DNA from: Salmonella enterica subsp. diarizonae | GTDB lineage: Bacteria > Pseudomonadota > Gammaproteobacteria > Enterobacterales > Enterobacteriaceae | Direction: 5' to 3' | NCBI RefSeq assembly: GCF_008692785.1 | Contig: NZ_VXJV01000002.1 | Coordinates: forward strand, 514,470 to 578,469 | DNA length: 64,000 bases | Part shown: positions 31,125-42,276 of the stretch, piece after piece | Position numbering within the stretch: position 1 is the first letter of the stretch | Layout of the letters: each line of letters starts with the position of its first letter | Made by a program: the position numbers and the translations under genes | The notes under the pieces: model-generated | The model's database searches: none | What the model was told of the DNA's origin: nothing | The model's input: only the letters and a program-made list of their open reading frames with translations

Positions 31125-32719
31125 TGGCTGATATTCTGCTGCTCGATAACATCGACTCGTTTACCTGGAACCTGGCAGATCAGCTACGGACCAACGGTCA
31201 TAACGTGGTGATTTACCGTAATCATATTCCGGCGCAGACGCTTATCGATCGCCTGGCGACGATGAAAAATCCGGTGCTAATGCTCTCCCCCGGCCCGGGC
31301 GTCCCCAGCGAGGCAGGCTGTATGCCGGAGCTGCTGACCCGACTACGCGGCAAGTTACCGATCATCGGCATTTGCCTGGGGCATCAGGCCATTGTCGAAG
31401 CTTACGGCGGTTATGTCGGTCAGGCGGGAGAAATCCTGCATGGCAAAGCCTCCAGCATTGAACATGACGGTCAGGCGATGTTCGCCGGTCTGGCGAATCC
31501 GCTGCCGGTCGCGCGTTATCATTCACTGGTCGGCAGTAATGTTCCTGCCGGGCTGACCATTAACGCCCATTTCAACGGCATGGTGATGGCGGTACGTCAT
31601 GATGCGGATCGCGTTTGCGGTTTTCAATTCCATCCTGAGTCCATCCTGACAACACAGGGCGCGCGTCTGCTGGAGCAGACATTAGCCTGGGCGCAGCAAA
31701 AGCTGGAACCAACAAACACCCTGCAGCCGATTCTGGAGAAACTCTATCAGGCGCAAACTCTAACGCAACAAGAGAGCCATCAGTTGTTTTCGGCGGTCGT
31801 CCGCGGCGAACTTAAACCTGAACAGCTCGCCGCCGCGCTGGTGAGCATGAAAATTCGCGGCGAACATCCCAATGAAATTGCCGGCGCCGCCACTGCGCTG
31901 CTGGAAAATGCCGCCCCGTTCCCGCGCCCGGATTATCTGTTTGCGGATATCGTCGGTACCGGCGGAGACGGCAGTAACAGTATCAATATCTCTACCGCCA
32001 GCGCCTTTGTCGCGGCGGCCTGCGGAATGAAAGTGGCGAAACACGGCAACCGCAGCGTGTCCAGCAAATCGGGATCATCCGATCTGTTGGCGGCGTTCGG
32101 TATTAATCTGGATATGAACGCCGATAAATCACGTCAGGCGTTAGATGAACTGGGCGTCTGTTTCCTGTTCGCGCCGAAATATCACACCGGATTCCGTCAC
32201 GCGATGCCGGTTCGCCAACAGTTAAAAACGCGAACCCTGTTCAACGTACTCGGCCCGCTGATCAACCCGGCGCATCCGCCGCTGGCGTTGATTGGCGTCT
32301 ACAGCCCGGAACTGGTGCTGCCGATTGCGGAAACCTTACGGGTATTGGGCTATCAGCGCGCGGCAGTGGTACACAGCGGCGGCATGGATGAGGTTTCGCT
32401 CCATGCGCCGACGATTGTCGCGGAGCTGCATGACGGCGAAATTAAAAGCTATCAACTTACGGCGGAGGATTTTGGCCTGACGCCTTACCATCAGGAGCAG
32501 TTGGCTGGCGGCACGCCGGAAGAAAACCGTGACATTCTGACGCGGTTATTACAAGGTAAAGGCGACGCCGCGCATGAGGCTGCCGTCGCCGCCAACGTGG
32601 CGATGCTGATGCGTCTGCATGGTCAGGAAGATCTCAAAGCCAATGCGCAAACCGTGCTTGATGTTCTACGCAACGGCACCGCATATGACAGAGTCACCGC
32701 ACTGGCGGCAAGAGGGTAA
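31124..32719 (+). CDS. trpD: Bifunctional anthranilate synthase glutaminase / anthranilate phosphoribosyltransferase
   Basis: A 531-residue fusion. Residues 1 to about 195 are the TrpG class-I glutamine amidotransferase with the nucleophile in GICLGHQ and the His-Glu pair in FHPES. The rest is anthranilate phosphoribosyltransferase with the PRPP motif [15 protein letters not shown] and [15 protein letters not shown]. The fused form is the enterobacterial arrangement. Its stop is three bases before trpC. A weak internal promoter (trpP2) is known in distal trpD of the family but was not assigned here. Confidence 0.98.
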   Translation: MADILLLDNIDSFTWNLADQLRTNGHNVVIYRNHIPAQTLIDRLATMKNPVLMLSPGPGVPSEAGCMPELLTRLRGKLPIIGICLGHQAIVEAYGGYVGQAGEILHGKASSIEHDGQAMFAGLANPLPVARYHSLVGSNVPAGLTINAHFNGMVMAVRHDADRVCGFQFHPESILTTQGARLLEQTLAWAQQKLEPTNTLQPILEKLYQAQTLTQQESHQLFSAVVRGELKPEQLAAALVSMKIRGEHPNEIAGAATALLENAAPFPRPDYLFADIVGTGGDGSNSINISTASAFVAAACGMKVAKHGNRSVSSKSGSSDLLAAFGINLDMNADKSRQALDELGVCFLFAPKYHTGFRHAMPVRQQLKTRTLFNVLGPLINPAHPPLALIGVYSPELVLPIAETLRVLGYQRAAVVHSGGMDEVSLHAPTIVAELHDGEIKSYQLTAEDFGLTPYHQEQLAGGTPEENRDILTRLLQGKGDAAHEAAVAANVAMLMRLHGQEDLKANAQTVLDVLRNGTAYDRVTALAARG

Positions 32720-32722
32720 ATA

Positions 32723-34081
32723 ATGCAAACCGTTTTAGCGAAAATCGTCGCAGACAAGGCGATTTGGGTAGAAGCCCGCAAACAGCAACAGCCGCTGGCC
32801 AGTTTTCAAAATGAGATCCAGCCAAGTACACGCCATTTTTATGATGCGCTCCAGGGCGCGCGTACCGCCTTTATTCTGGAGTGTAAGAAAGCATCTCCAT
32901 CAAAAGGTGTGATTCGCGATGATTTCGATCCGGCGCGTATTGCCAGTACTTATAAACATTACGCCTCGGCAATCTCGGTTCTCACCGATGAAAAATATTT
33001 CCAGGGGAGCTTCGATTTTCTGCCGGTCGTTAGCCAAAGTGCGCCGCAGCCGATTCTGTGTAAGGATTTTATTATCGATCCCTATCAGATCTACCTTGCC
33101 CGTTACTATCAGGCCGATGCCTGTTTACTGATGCTCTCAGTTCTGGATGACGAGCAGTATCGCCAACTCTCCGCCGTCGCGCACAGTCTGAAAATGGGCG
33201 TACTCACGGAAGTCAGTAATGACGTAGAACGGGAGCGCGCGATGGCATTAGGCGCAAAAGTGGTAGGTATCAACAATCGCGATCTGCGCGATCTGTCGAT
33301 TGATTTGAATCGCACCCGCCAGCTGGCGCCAAGACTGGGCCACGGCGTGACTGTCATCAGCGAGTCCGGGATTAACACCTACGGTCAGGTACGCGAGCTG
33401 AGCCATTTCGCCAACGGTTTTTTAATTGGTTCCGCGTTAATGGCGCATGACGATCTTAACGCCGCCGTCCGTCGCGTGCTGCTTGGCGAGAATAAAGTCT
33501 GCGGCCTGACCCGCGCCCAGGACGCCAAAGCCGCCTATGACGCTGGCGCCGTCTACGGCGGACTGATTTTCGCTCCCGCCTCGCCTCGTGTCGTCAATAT
33601 CGACCAGGCGCGGGAGACGATCGCCGCTGCGCCATTGCAGTACGTCGGCGTTTTCCAGAACGCTGATATCGCCGATGTTTGCCAGAAAGCCGCCGTCCTG
33701 TCGCTTTCTGCCGTACAGCTACATGGCAGCGAAGACCAGGCGTATATCAACGCATTGCGCGAGGCGTTGCCGCGCGATGTGCAAATCTGGAAAGCGCTGA
33801 GCGTCGGCGATACCCTTCCCGCGCGCGATTATCACCATGTCGATAAATACATTTTCGACAATGGACAAGGCGGCAGCGGACAACGCTTCGATTGGTCGCT
33901 ACTACAGGGGCAACCGCTGGATAATGTTTTACTGGCGGGCGGACTGGCGGCCGATAACTGCGTCCAGGCGGCGCAAGTCGGCTGTGCCGGTCTCGATTTT
34001 AATTCTGGTGTGGAGTCACAGCCGGGCATCAAAGATGCTCGTCTTCTGGCCTCGGTTTTTCAGACACTGCGCGCATATTAA
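32723..34081 (+). CDS. trpC: Bifunctional indole-3-glycerol-phosphate synthase / phosphoribosylanthranilate isomerase
   Basis: A 452-residue fusion of two TIM barrels. The N-terminal indoleglycerol-phosphate synthase half has FILECKKASPSKG, PILCKDFIIDPYQ and VISESGI. The C-terminal isomerase half (TrpF) begins near residue 255 with KVCGLTRAQDA and contains GVFQNA, VQLHGSED and the phosphate-binding LLAGGLAADN. The two catalyse consecutive steps in reverse domain order, as in E. coli. Confidence 0.98.
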   Translation: MQTVLAKIVADKAIWVEARKQQQPLASFQNEIQPSTRHFYDALQGARTAFILECKKASPSKGVIRDDFDPARIASTYKHYASAISVLTDEKYFQGSFDFLPVVSQSAPQPILCKDFIIDPYQIYLARYYQADACLLMLSVLDDEQYRQLSAVAHSLKMGVLTEVSNDVERERAMALGAKVVGINNRDLRDLSIDLNRTRQLAPRLGHGVTVISESGINTYGQVRELSHFANGFLIGSALMAHDDLNAAVRRVLLGENKVCGLTRAQDAKAAYDAGAVYGGLIFAPASPRVVNIDQARETIAAAPLQYVGVFQNADIADVCQKAAVLSLSAVQLHGSEDQAYINALREALPRDVQIWKALSVGDTLPARDYHHVDKYIFDNGQGGSGQRFDWSLLQGQPLDNVLLAGGLAADNCVQAAQVGCAGLDFNSGVESQPGIKDARLLASVFQTLRAY

Positions 34082-34090
34082 GGAAAAAAC

Positions 34091-35284
34091 ATGACAACAC
34101 TTCTCAATCCCTACTTTGGTGAATTCGGCGGCATGTACGTGCCGCAGATCCTGATGCCTGCGCTGAACCAGCTTGAAGAGGCCTTCGTCAGCGCGCAAAA
34201 AGATCCTGAGTTTCAGGCGCAATTCGCCGATCTGCTAAAAAACTACGCGGGGCGCCCCACCGCACTGACGAAATGTCAGAACATTACCGCCGGTACGCGT
34301 ACCACGTTGTATCTAAAGCGCGAAGATTTACTGCACGGCGGCGCGCACAAAACCAATCAGGTACTGGGTCAGGCACTGCTGGCTAAGCGGATGGGTAAAA
34401 CCGAGATTATCGCTGAAACCGGCGCCGGTCAGCACGGCGTCGCCTCCGCGCTCGCCAGCGCCCTGCTGGGTCTGAAATGCCGTATTTATATGGGCGCTAA
34501 AGACGTTGAGCGCCAGTCGCCGAACGTCTTCCGTATGCGTCTGATGGGCGCTGAGGTAATCCCGGTTCATAGCGGTTCCTCCACGCTAAAAGATGCCTGC
34601 AACGAGGCGTTGCGCGACTGGTCCGGTAGTTACGAAACCGCGCACTATATGCTCGGTACGGCGGCAGGCCCGCATCCCTATCCCACCATCGTTCGCGAGT
34701 TCCAACGCATGATTGGCGAAGAGACGAAAGCGCAAATCCTCGACAAAGAGGGCCGTCTGCCAGACGCCGTTATCGCTTGCGTCGGCGGCGGGTCAAACGC
34801 TATCGGGATGTTTGCGGATTTTATTAATGATACCAGCGTCGGGCTGATAGGCGTTGAACCGGGCGGCCACGGTATTGAAACCGGCGAGCATGGCGCGCCG
34901 CTTAAACATGGTCGCGTTGGCATCTATTTCGGTATGAAAGCGCCGATGATGCAGACAGCAGACGGGCAAATTGAAGAGTCCTATTCCATTTCCGCCGGGC
35001 TCGATTTCCCGTCCGTTGGGCCGCAACATGCGCACCTGAACAGCATCGGACGCGCGGATTATGTCTCCATTACCGATGATGAAGCGCTGGAAGCATTCAA
35101 AACGTTGTGCCGCCATGAGGGAATTATCCCGGCGCTGGAATCCTCCCACGCGTTGGCGCACGCTCTGAAAATGATGCGCGAGCAGCCGGAAAAAGAGCAA
35201 CTACTGGTGGTCAATCTCTCTGGCCGCGGCGATAAAGACATCTTTACCGTACACGATATCCTGAAAGCGCGAGGGGAAATCTGA
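34091..35284 (+). CDS. trpB: Tryptophan synthase beta chain
   Basis: TrpB condenses indole with serine using pyridoxal phosphate. The 397-residue product carries the PLP lysine in [11 protein letters not shown] (near residue 87), the GAGQHGVA substrate loop and the PLP phosphate site [10 protein letters not shown]. It overlaps trpA by one base (TGATG at 35282-35286), which couples synthesis of the two subunits of the alpha2-beta2 complex. Confidence 0.98.
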   Translation: MTTLLNPYFGEFGGMYVPQILMPALNQLEEAFVSAQKDPEFQAQFADLLKNYAGRPTALTKCQNITAGTRTTLYLKREDLLHGGAHKTNQVLGQALLAKRMGKTEIIAETGAGQHGVASALASALLGLKCRIYMGAKDVERQSPNVFRMRLMGAEVIPVHSGSSTLKDACNEALRDWSGSYETAHYMLGTAAGPHPYPTIVREFQRMIGEETKAQILDKEGRLPDAVIACVGGGSNAIGMFADFINDTSVGLIGVEPGGHGIETGEHGAPLKHGRVGIYFGMKAPMMQTADGQIEESYSISAGLDFPSVGPQHAHLNSIGRADYVSITDDEALEAFKTLCRHEGIIPALESSHALAHALKMMREQPEKEQLLVVNLSGRGDKDIFTVHDILKARGEI

Positions 35285-36090
35285 TGGAACACTACGAAAA
35301 ATTATTTGCACAGCTCAACGATCGCCGGGAAGGCGCCTTTGTCCCCTTCGTGACCCTGGGCGACCCTGGCATTGAACAGTCACTGAAAATTATCGACACG
35401 CTGATTGACGCTGGCGCCGATGCTCTGGAGTTAGGGGTTCCCTTCTCCGATCCGCTGGCCGATGGCCCCACTATCCAGAATGCGAACTTACGCGCCTTTG
35501 CCGCTGGCGTCACGCCAGCTCAGTGCTTTGAAATGCTGGCGCTGATTCGTGAAAAACACCCGACCATTCCGATTGGCCTGCTAATGTACGCCAACCTGGT
35601 GTTCAATAACGGCATAGATGCGTTTTATGCCCGTTGTGAACAGGTTGGCGTAGATTCCGTGCTGGTCGCGGACGTCCCGGTTGAAGAATCGGCCCCCTTC
35701 CGCCAGGCGGCATTACGACATAATATCGCGCCGATCTTCATCTGCCCGCCAAATGCGGATGATGATCTTCTGCGCCAGATCGCATCTTACGGCCGCGGTT
35801 ATACCTACCTGCTTTCCCGCTCGGGCGTCACCGGCGCAGAAAACCGTGGCGCATTGCCGTTGCATCATCTCCTTGAGAAGCTTAAAGAGTACCATGCCGC
35901 GCCTGCGTTACAGGGCTTCGGCATCTCCTCGCCGGAACAGGTGTCTGCGGCCATTCGTGCCGGGGCGGCTGGCGCAATCTCCGGTTCAGCCATTGTCAAC
36001 ATTATCGAGAAAAACCACTCGTCTTCAGAGCAGATGTTGGCGGAACTCAGGTCCTTTGTCTCAGCCATGAAAGCCGCCAGTCGCGTATAA
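35284..36090 (+). CDS. trpA: Tryptophan synthase alpha chain
   Basis: TrpA cleaves indoleglycerol phosphate and channels indole to TrpB. The 268-residue TIM barrel has the catalytic Glu in [16 protein letters not shown] (Glu49) and Asp60 in the same segment, then [12 protein letters not shown] and the phosphate-binding [10 protein letters not shown] and GAISGSAIV. Last gene of the operon, followed by a terminator hairpin. Confidence 0.98.
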   Translation: MEHYEKLFAQLNDRREGAFVPFVTLGDPGIEQSLKIIDTLIDAGADALELGVPFSDPLADGPTIQNANLRAFAAGVTPAQCFEMLALIREKHPTIPIGLLMYANLVFNNGIDAFYARCEQVGVDSVLVADVPVEESAPFRQAALRHNIAPIFICPPNADDDLLRQIASYGRGYTYLLSRSGVTGAENRGALPLHHLLEKLKEYHAAPALQGFGISSPEQVSAAIRAGAAGAISGSAIVNIIEKNHSSSEQMLAELRSFVSAMKAASRV

Positions 36091-36097
36091 CGAGTAA

Positions 36098-36125
36098 AGC
36101 CGTCAGCATAACGCTGGCGGCTTAA
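36098..36125 (+). terminator. trp operon terminator
   Basis: AGCCGTCAGC pairs with GCTGGCGGCT around a 5-base loop, eight bases after the trpA stop. Only a short TTAATT follows, which fits trp t, known to be a weak terminator backed by a distal rho-dependent one. Confidence 0.8.
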
Positions 36126-36568
36126 TTATTGGTTGTGCTGAGCCATAGCCATGCTTCAGAAGTACATCATCAATCTTTTTGGTGATATTCTCTGTCTGGC
36201 TTTCAGAAAGTCTGAAGCGAAGTTTTGCTAAGAAAACTCCTAATCACGCCGATAAATTTATCGTTTTCACGTCAGTTTCCCCTTCTTTATGTAAAGAAAT
36301 GTCAGCAAACGATACGTTAATGTTTCTATTGCCGCAGATAGTGACTCTTGTTATTAATAGCAATGCAAAGCATTTTCTGTTAAATCGCTTATTCTAAAAG
36401 AAAATATAGAATATATTATCACTAAACCTGTTTTTATACGTTATTTACGTGGTAAATCACAACTAATTCCGCCAATTTGACTAATCGGCTTAACCAACTA
36501 ATTTTAATAGGGTGTCGACACGGTTAAAAACCGAATTTTTCAGTAATCAACGAGACAGGAGAAATAAT
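36126..36568. other. AT-rich gap before yciG
   Basis: About 440 bases with strong A/T bias. A 72-codon plus-strand frame (36179-36397) lacks a ribosome site and family resemblance. The promoter of the yciGFE-katN cluster, RpoS-dependent in the family, should lie in the last 150 bases; an ACAGGAGA ribosome site precedes yciG at 36555-36562. Confidence 0.5.
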
Positions 36569-36751
36569 ATGGCCGAACATCGTGGTGGTTCAGGAAATTT
36601 CGCCGAAAATCGTGAGAAAGCATCTGAAGCAGGCCGCAAAGGCGGTCAACATAGCGGTGGGAATTTCAAAAACGATCCGCAACGAGCTTCTGAAGCCGGT
36701 AAAAAAGGTGGCCAGAATAGTCACGGCGGACGTAAATCCGATAATTCCTGA
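36569..36751 (+). CDS. yciG: YciG, KGG-repeat stress protein
   Basis: A 60-residue, very hydrophilic protein made of KGG-type repeats: NREKASEAGRKGGQ, then DPQRASEAGKKGGQ. This is the con-10/GsiB-like pattern of small, probably disordered stress proteins. E. coli and Salmonella yciG is RpoS-controlled and has been linked to motility and stress survival. First gene of yciG-yciF-yciE-katN. ATG 36569 is chosen for its ribosome site and conserved MAEHRGG start. Confidence 0.95.
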   Translation: MAEHRGGSGNFAENREKASEAGRKGGQHSGGNFKNDPQRASEAGKKGGQNSHGGRKSDNS

Positions 36752-36840
36752 TTTACTGTAACGTAAATATATCGCGTGATTTTATCAAGAAATCTGCGAG
36801 TCTTCTGGCTCGCAGTATTTTGCCCAGGAGAGTTAGATTT

Positions 36841-37344
36841 ATGAATATCAAAACCGTTGAAGACCTTTTTATCCATCTACTTTCAGACACCTATAGTGCA
36901 GAAAAACAATTAACCAAGGCTCTTTCTAAACTTGCCAGAGCCACCTCTAATGAAAAATTAAGCCAGGCCTTTCATTCTCATCTTGAAGAAACCCAGGGTC
37001 AGATTGAACGTATTGATCAGATCGTCGAATCTGAATCTGGCATTAAACTGAAAAGAATGAAATGCGTCGCTATGGAAGGGCTGATTGAAGAAGCCAATGA
37101 AGTCATCGAAAGTACGGAGAAAAATGAAGTACGCGATGCAGCGCTTATCGCCGCGGCGCAAAAAGTCGAGCATTACGAAATCGCCAGCTACGGCACGCTA
37201 GCCACCCTGGCCGAGCAGCTCGGCTATAGCAAGGCATTAAAACTGCTCAAAGAAACCCTCGACGAGGAAAAACAAACTGATTTAAAACTTACCGATTTAG
37301 CAGTCAGCAATGTTAATAAAAGTGCTGAACGCAAATCGAAATAA
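36841..37344 (+). CDS. yciF: YciF, DUF892 ferritin-like stress protein
   Basis: A 167-residue helical protein (MNIKTVEDLFIHLLSDTYSAEKQL) of the YciF/DUF892 family. The crystal structure of the E. coli homologue is a rubrerythrin-like four-helix bundle with a metal site; the ExxH-like pattern (KVEHYEIASYG near residue 105) is present. It belongs to the RpoS cluster with yciG, yciE and katN. Oxidative-damage protection is suspected but not proved. GGAGAG precedes ATG 36841. Confidence 0.95.
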   Translation: MNIKTVEDLFIHLLSDTYSAEKQLTKALSKLARATSNEKLSQAFHSHLEETQGQIERIDQIVESESGIKLKRMKCVAMEGLIEEANEVIESTEKNEVRDAALIAAAQKVEHYEIASYGTLATLAEQLGYSKALKLLKETLDEEKQTDLKLTDLAVSNVNKSAERKSK

Positions 37345-37417
37345 TATTTTTAATTATCAGCTTGCATGATTCCGATTTTATTATCGGAGCAGATTATCAC
37401 GCATTGAGGAATTTAAA

Positions 37418-37924
37418 ATGAATTATACTGAACATTATCATGACTGGCTTCGTGACGCCCATGCCATGGAAAAACAGGCAGAATCGATGCTTGAATCTAT
37501 GGCCAGCCGTATTGAAAATTATCCTGATATAAAAGCCAGAATTGAACAACATATTAGTGAAACCAAACATCAAATTACCATGCTCGAGGAAGTGTTGGAC
37601 CGTAATGGCATTTCCCGTTCGGTGTTGAAAGACTCCATGAGTAAAATGGCAGCAATGGGGCAATCTATCGGTGGCATGTTCCCTTCCGATGAAATTGTCA
37701 AAGGCTCAATTAGCGGTTATGTTTTCGAGCAGTTCGAAATTGCTTGTTATACCTCCCTGCTGGCGGCGGCAAAAAAAGCGGGCGATACCGCTTCAATTCC
37801 GACGATTGAAGCCATTCTGAAAGAAGAAATGCAAATGGCTGACTGGCTTATCAAACATATTCCGCAGACTACGGAACAATTTTTACTGCGATCTGAAGCA
37901 GATGGCGTTGAAGCCAAGAAATAA
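37418..37924 (+). CDS. yciE: YciE, DUF892 ferritin-like stress protein
   Basis: A 168-residue paralogue of YciF with the same helical layout: HDWLRDAHAMEKQAESMLES at the start, HISETKHQITMLEEVLDR in the middle and FEQFEIACYTSLLAAAKK near residue 105. Metal-binding acidic and His residues are kept. It lies 73 bases after yciF and 19 before katN, so it is co-transcribed with the catalase. Confidence 0.95.
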   Translation: MNYTEHYHDWLRDAHAMEKQAESMLESMASRIENYPDIKARIEQHISETKHQITMLEEVLDRNGISRSVLKDSMSKMAAMGQSIGGMFPSDEIVKGSISGYVFEQFEIACYTSLLAAAKKAGDTASIPTIEAILKEEMQMADWLIKHIPQTTEQFLLRSEADGVEAKK

Positions 37925-37943
37925 ATAATAAGCAGGAGGCAAT

Positions 37944-38822
37944 ATGTTTCGACACGTAAAACAACTTCAATATACAGTGCGAGTAAGCGAGCCTAATCCT
38001 GGATTAGCGAACCTGCTGCTGGAACAGTTTGGCGGCCCGCAGGGCGAACTGGCGGCTGCATGTCGCTATTTCACTCAAGGTTTAAGCGATGATGATGCCG
38101 GTCGTAGAGAGATGTTAATGGACATCGCCACCGAAGAACTGAGTCATCTGGAAATTATCGGCTCACTGGTAGGGATGCTTAACAAAGGCGCTAAAGGCGA
38201 GCTGGCGGAAGGCACCGAAAGCGAAGCGGAACTTTATCGCTCGCTGACGCAGAATGGTAATGACAGCCATATCACCTCTCTGCTGTATGGCGGCGGCCCT
38301 GCGTTAACGAACTCCGGCGGCGTACCGTGGACTGCGGCTTATATTGATACTATCGGCGAAGTCACAGCCGATCTACGCTCAAACATCGCGGCAGAGGCGC
38401 GAGCGAAGATTATTTATGAACGCCTGATTAATCTGACCGACGATCCTGGCGTAAAAGACACGCTCAGCTTCTTAATGACCCGTGAAGTCGCGCACCAGCT
38501 CTCTTTTGAAAAGGCGCTGTATTCGATTCGTAACAACTTCCCGCCGGGTAAATTACCGCCGGTAGAACAGTATACCGACGTGTACTACAACATGTCGCAA
38601 GGCGACGATCCGCGAGGTAGCTGGAATAGCGATGAGAACTTCAACTATGTCGCAGAACCGATGCCTGCTGTTGATGGCGGCGATGGCCTGGCGACAGTGA
38701 AATTGCCGCGCGAGCAGTTGGCGCTGCTCAAAGCGATGGCAGAAAGAACGAAATCGGACCCCACCGTTGATCCTCTCACTGGCGCAGAACTAGGCTGCGG
38801 CGAACCGAAAGAAGACAAGTGA
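37944..38822 (+). CDS. katN: KatN, non-haem dimanganese catalase
   Basis: KatN splits hydrogen peroxide with a di-manganese centre. The 292-residue product has the family's ferritin-like bundle with metal ligands in GELAAACRYFTQ, ATEELSHLEIIG and MTREVAHQLSFEKAL (Glu and His residues), and a C-terminal Mn-catalase tail. In Salmonella katN is RpoS-dependent and contributes to peroxide resistance; E. coli K-12 lacks it. The AGGAGG ribosome site at 37933-37938 is strong. Last gene of the cluster, followed by a clear terminator. Confidence 0.96.
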   Translation: MFRHVKQLQYTVRVSEPNPGLANLLLEQFGGPQGELAAACRYFTQGLSDDDAGRREMLMDIATEELSHLEIIGSLVGMLNKGAKGELAEGTESEAELYRSLTQNGNDSHITSLLYGGGPALTNSGGVPWTAAYIDTIGEVTADLRSNIAAEARAKIIYERLINLTDDPGVKDTLSFLMTREVAHQLSFEKALYSIRNNFPPGKLPPVEQYTDVYYNMSQGDDPRGSWNSDENFNYVAEPMPAVDGGDGLATVKLPREQLALLKAMAERTKSDPTVDPLTGAELGCGEPKEDK

Positions 38823-38860
38823 GTTCCGACAAGTAAAATCCGTGTGTCATGTCCTTTTTT

Positions 38861-38885
38861 GACCCCGCCTGGCGGGGTCTTTTTT
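38861..38885 (+). terminator. katN terminator
   Basis: GACCCCGCC pairs with GGCGGGGTC around a single T, followed by TTTTTT at 38880-38885; 38 bases after the katN stop. On the other strand the bases after the stem are also T-rich, so it may serve ompW too. Confidence 0.92.
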
Positions 38886-38903
38886 CGTCACAACATCACG
38901 CGA

Positions 38904-39542
38904 TTAGAAACGATAGCCTGCCGAGAACATAAATACCCATGGGTCCAGACGCACGCTGTCATGATGCTGAACGCCGCCCATTTTATAATTGGCGGTAGTA
39001 TCAATATCCATGTACCAGACAGAGGCGCCAATTAACCAGTCGCGGTTAATCAGGTAATCTACCCCAACTTGCCCTGCCGCGCCCCAGGAATCCTTAAAGC
39101 TCAGATCGGACAGCCCGGCATTTTTACCATTATCGTTGAAGTCGTTATCGAAGAAGGTGGTGTAATTCACCCCTACGCCGACATAAGGACGCACTTTGCT
39201 GCTGGAATCGCCGAAGTACCACTGCGCCATTAACGTTGGCGGTAACAGGTGAACCGTGGCGATATCGCCCGTCGTGCCCGTACCCACCTTATGGCGGAAC
39301 GGCGTGGCCGCCAGCAATTCAACCCCGATATTGTCCGTCGCCATGTAAGTGAATGTCAGGCCGAGTTGCGTGTTATTACTCACATCAAACCCGTTTAAAT
39401 GCCCCAGCGTACCACCCGCCCCTTCTGTAGGTCTGACGGTTGCCGGGCCTGCGCGCATAAAGAATTCTCCGGCTTCGTGCGCGTACGCGCTGCCTGAGAG
39501 AAGAGTTGTTAATGCCAGTGCCGCCACTGTGAATTTTTTCAT
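38904..39542 (-). CDS. ompW: Outer-membrane protein OmpW
   Basis: OmpW is an eight-stranded beta-barrel porin-like protein, implicated in small hydrophobic molecule passage, colicin S4 binding and oxidative-stress response. The 212-residue precursor starts MKKFTVAALALTTLLSGSAYA, a signal peptide cut before HEAGEFF. The mature part alternates aromatic and polar residues and ends in a C-terminal Phe (FMFSAGYRF), the BAM recognition signature. ATG 39542 is chosen; the open frame reaching 39620 has no conserved sequence. Confidence 0.97.
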   Translation of the reverse strand: MKKFTVAALALTTLLSGSAYAHEAGEFFMRAGPATVRPTEGAGGTLGHLNGFDVSNNTQLGLTFTYMATDNIGVELLAATPFRHKVGTGTTGDIATVHLLPPTLMAQWYFGDSSSKVRPYVGVGVNYTTFFDNDFNDNGKNAGLSDLSFKDSWGAAGQVGVDYLINRDWLIGASVWYMDIDTTANYKMGGVQHHDSVRLDPWVFMFSAGYRF

Positions 39543-39879
39543 ACCCGCTCCATCGTTATGGTTATAAAAGCGTGATGAATATACCCACAATGAAGTAATA
39601 AGTGATCTAACACAGATCACATTTGTTCTTATAATTTAACATTTATTGATCCAGATTAATTTAGAACTTGCATTAAAAATCCTGGTTATAGGAATTCAGA
39701 TCAATTTTGACATATTCACGCTATGCAAATATTTGCCTGCTCCTGTTGCCCTGGCGATAAAGGCTGGCTAAGGTAATCAATGTTCCGCAATGGCGCGTGG
39801 CGTTAAGATTCGCGAACACTGCGGGACAGATTAATTTCCGTTGTAATCTATTGATACGTGAGTTTTTTGCAGGTGAGTC
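39543..39879. other. ompW upstream / intergenic region
   Basis: About 340 AT-rich bases between divergent genes. It contains TAACACAGATCACATTTG (39607-39624), which resembles CRP or FNR-type sites, and a second AGATCA-type stretch near 39699. No coding sequence seen. Confidence 0.45.
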
Positions 39880-41053
<1,174 letters not shown>

Positions 41054-41109
41054 TCCGCAATGCGCCGTTACGCGGCGCATTCGACGCTCGTTGATGATGG
41101 AATCGAAGA

Positions 41110-41649
41110 ATGAAGCAGTTTCTGGATTTTTTACCGCTGGTTGTCTTTTTTGCGTTTTATAAACTTTATGACATCTATGCGGCGACCTCCGCACTGATTG
41201 TCGCGACGGCAATCGTGCTGATTTATAGCTGGGTACGCTATCGGAAAATAGAGAAGATGGCGCTGATTACCTTTGTTCTGGTTGCCGTCTTCGGCGGTCT
41301 GACGCTCTTTTTCCATAACGATGAGTTTATTAAATGGAAGGTGACAGTTATTTATGCGCTGTTCGCCGGCGCGCTGTTAATAAGCCAGTGGGTGATGAAA
41401 AAACCGTTAATCCAACGTATGTTAGGTAAAGAACTGGCACTGCCGCAACAGGTCTGGTCAAAGCTGAACCTGGCATGGGCGCTGTTTTTTATTGTGTGCG
41501 GTCTGGCTAACATTTATATCGCCTTCTGGTTGCCGCAAAATATCTGGGTCAACTTTAAGGTCTTCGGACTCACGGCGCTGACGCTCATTTTTACCCTGCT
41601 GAGCGGTGTCTATATCTACCGGCATCTGCCACAGGAAGATAAATCATAA
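41110..41649 (+). CDS. yciB: YciB, intracellular septation protein A
   Basis: A 179-residue inner-membrane protein with five helices, starting [20 protein letters not shown]. YciB (IspA/IspZ family) interacts with elongation and division proteins and, with DcrB, affects envelope lipid and lipoprotein maturation in E. coli. Length and the [12 protein letters not shown] loop agree with the family. It is 56 bases after yciC and followed by a terminator. Confidence 0.95.
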   Translation: MKQFLDFLPLVVFFAFYKLYDIYAATSALIVATAIVLIYSWVRYRKIEKMALITFVLVAVFGGLTLFFHNDEFIKWKVTVIYALFAGALLISQWVMKKPLIQRMLGKELALPQQVWSKLNLAWALFFIVCGLANIYIAFWLPQNIWVNFKVFGLTALTLIFTLLSGVYIYRHLPQEDKS

Positions 41650-41663
41650 TCCTCCCGTGACTT

Positions 41664-41696
41664 ATCGCCAGACTGAGAACGTCTGGCGATATTTTC
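41664..41696 (+). terminator. Terminator after yciB
   Basis: ATCGCCAGAC pairs with GTCTGGCGAT around a 7-base loop, followed by ATTTTCTCC, 14 bases after the yciB stop. Confidence 0.85.
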
Positions 41697-41805
41697 TCCA
41701 CCTTTACGCCCTGCACTTTCCCTTCAGTACCTTTATTCCCACTATTCTCCACACAAAATTCATAGTAGCATCGCGGCTGTAATTTTTTCTGATAGTCGGT
41801 TTACA

Positions 41806-42207
41806 ATGACAATAATGGATAATACCCCTAAGGGCGAGCTGGTTTTACGTACATTGGCCATGCCTGCCGATACCAATGCAAACGGCGATATTTTTGGCGG
41901 CTGGCTGATGTCGCAAATGGATATTGGCGGCGCGATACTGGCCAAAGAGATCGCGCACGGTCGGGTTGTCACCGTTCGCGTGGAAGGAATGACATTTCTG
42001 CGCCCCGTCGCGGTTGGCGATGTCGTATGCTGCTACGCGCGCTGCGTTAAACGCGGTACGACGTCTGTTAGCATCAATATTGAAGTCTGGGTGAAAAAAG
42101 TGGCGTCAGAACCGATTGGACAGCGCTACAAGGCCACCGAGGCGCTGTTCATTTATGTTGCCGTCGATCCGGACGGTAAACCCCGCCCGCTCCCGGTTCA
42201 GGGTTAA
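41806..42207 (+). CDS. yciA: Acyl-CoA thioesterase YciA
   Basis: YciA hydrolyses a broad range of acyl-CoAs. The 133-residue hot-dog-fold protein has the family signature NANGDIFGGWLMSQMD, with the catalytic Asp in a conserved helix start, and VRVEGMTFLRPVAVGDVV. Its N-terminus (MTIMDNTPKGELVLRTLAMP) differs slightly from E. coli before the conserved part. It is convergent with tonB and shares its terminator. Confidence 0.96.
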   Translation: MTIMDNTPKGELVLRTLAMPADTNANGDIFGGWLMSQMDIGGAILAKEIAHGRVVTVRVEGMTFLRPVAVGDVVCCYARCVKRGTTSVSINIEVWVKKVASEPIGQRYKATEALFIYVAVDPDGKPRPLPVQG

Positions 42208-42234
42208 GTATGCCCGTCAGGTAACATACTTACA

Positions 42235-42268
42235 CCGCCAGCAGGTGATGTTATATTCCCGCTGGCGG
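42235..42268. terminator. Bidirectional yciA/tonB terminator
   Basis: CCGCCAGC (42235-42242) pairs with GCTGGCGG (42261-42268) between two convergent genes. A bidirectional terminator at exactly this place is established for E. coli tonB. Confidence 0.8.
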
Positions 42269-42276
42269 CACCAGAG

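Noticed and set aside
36179..36397. 72-codon frame between trpA and yciG
   Set aside because: AT-rich, no ribosome site, no conserved features; treated as intergenic.
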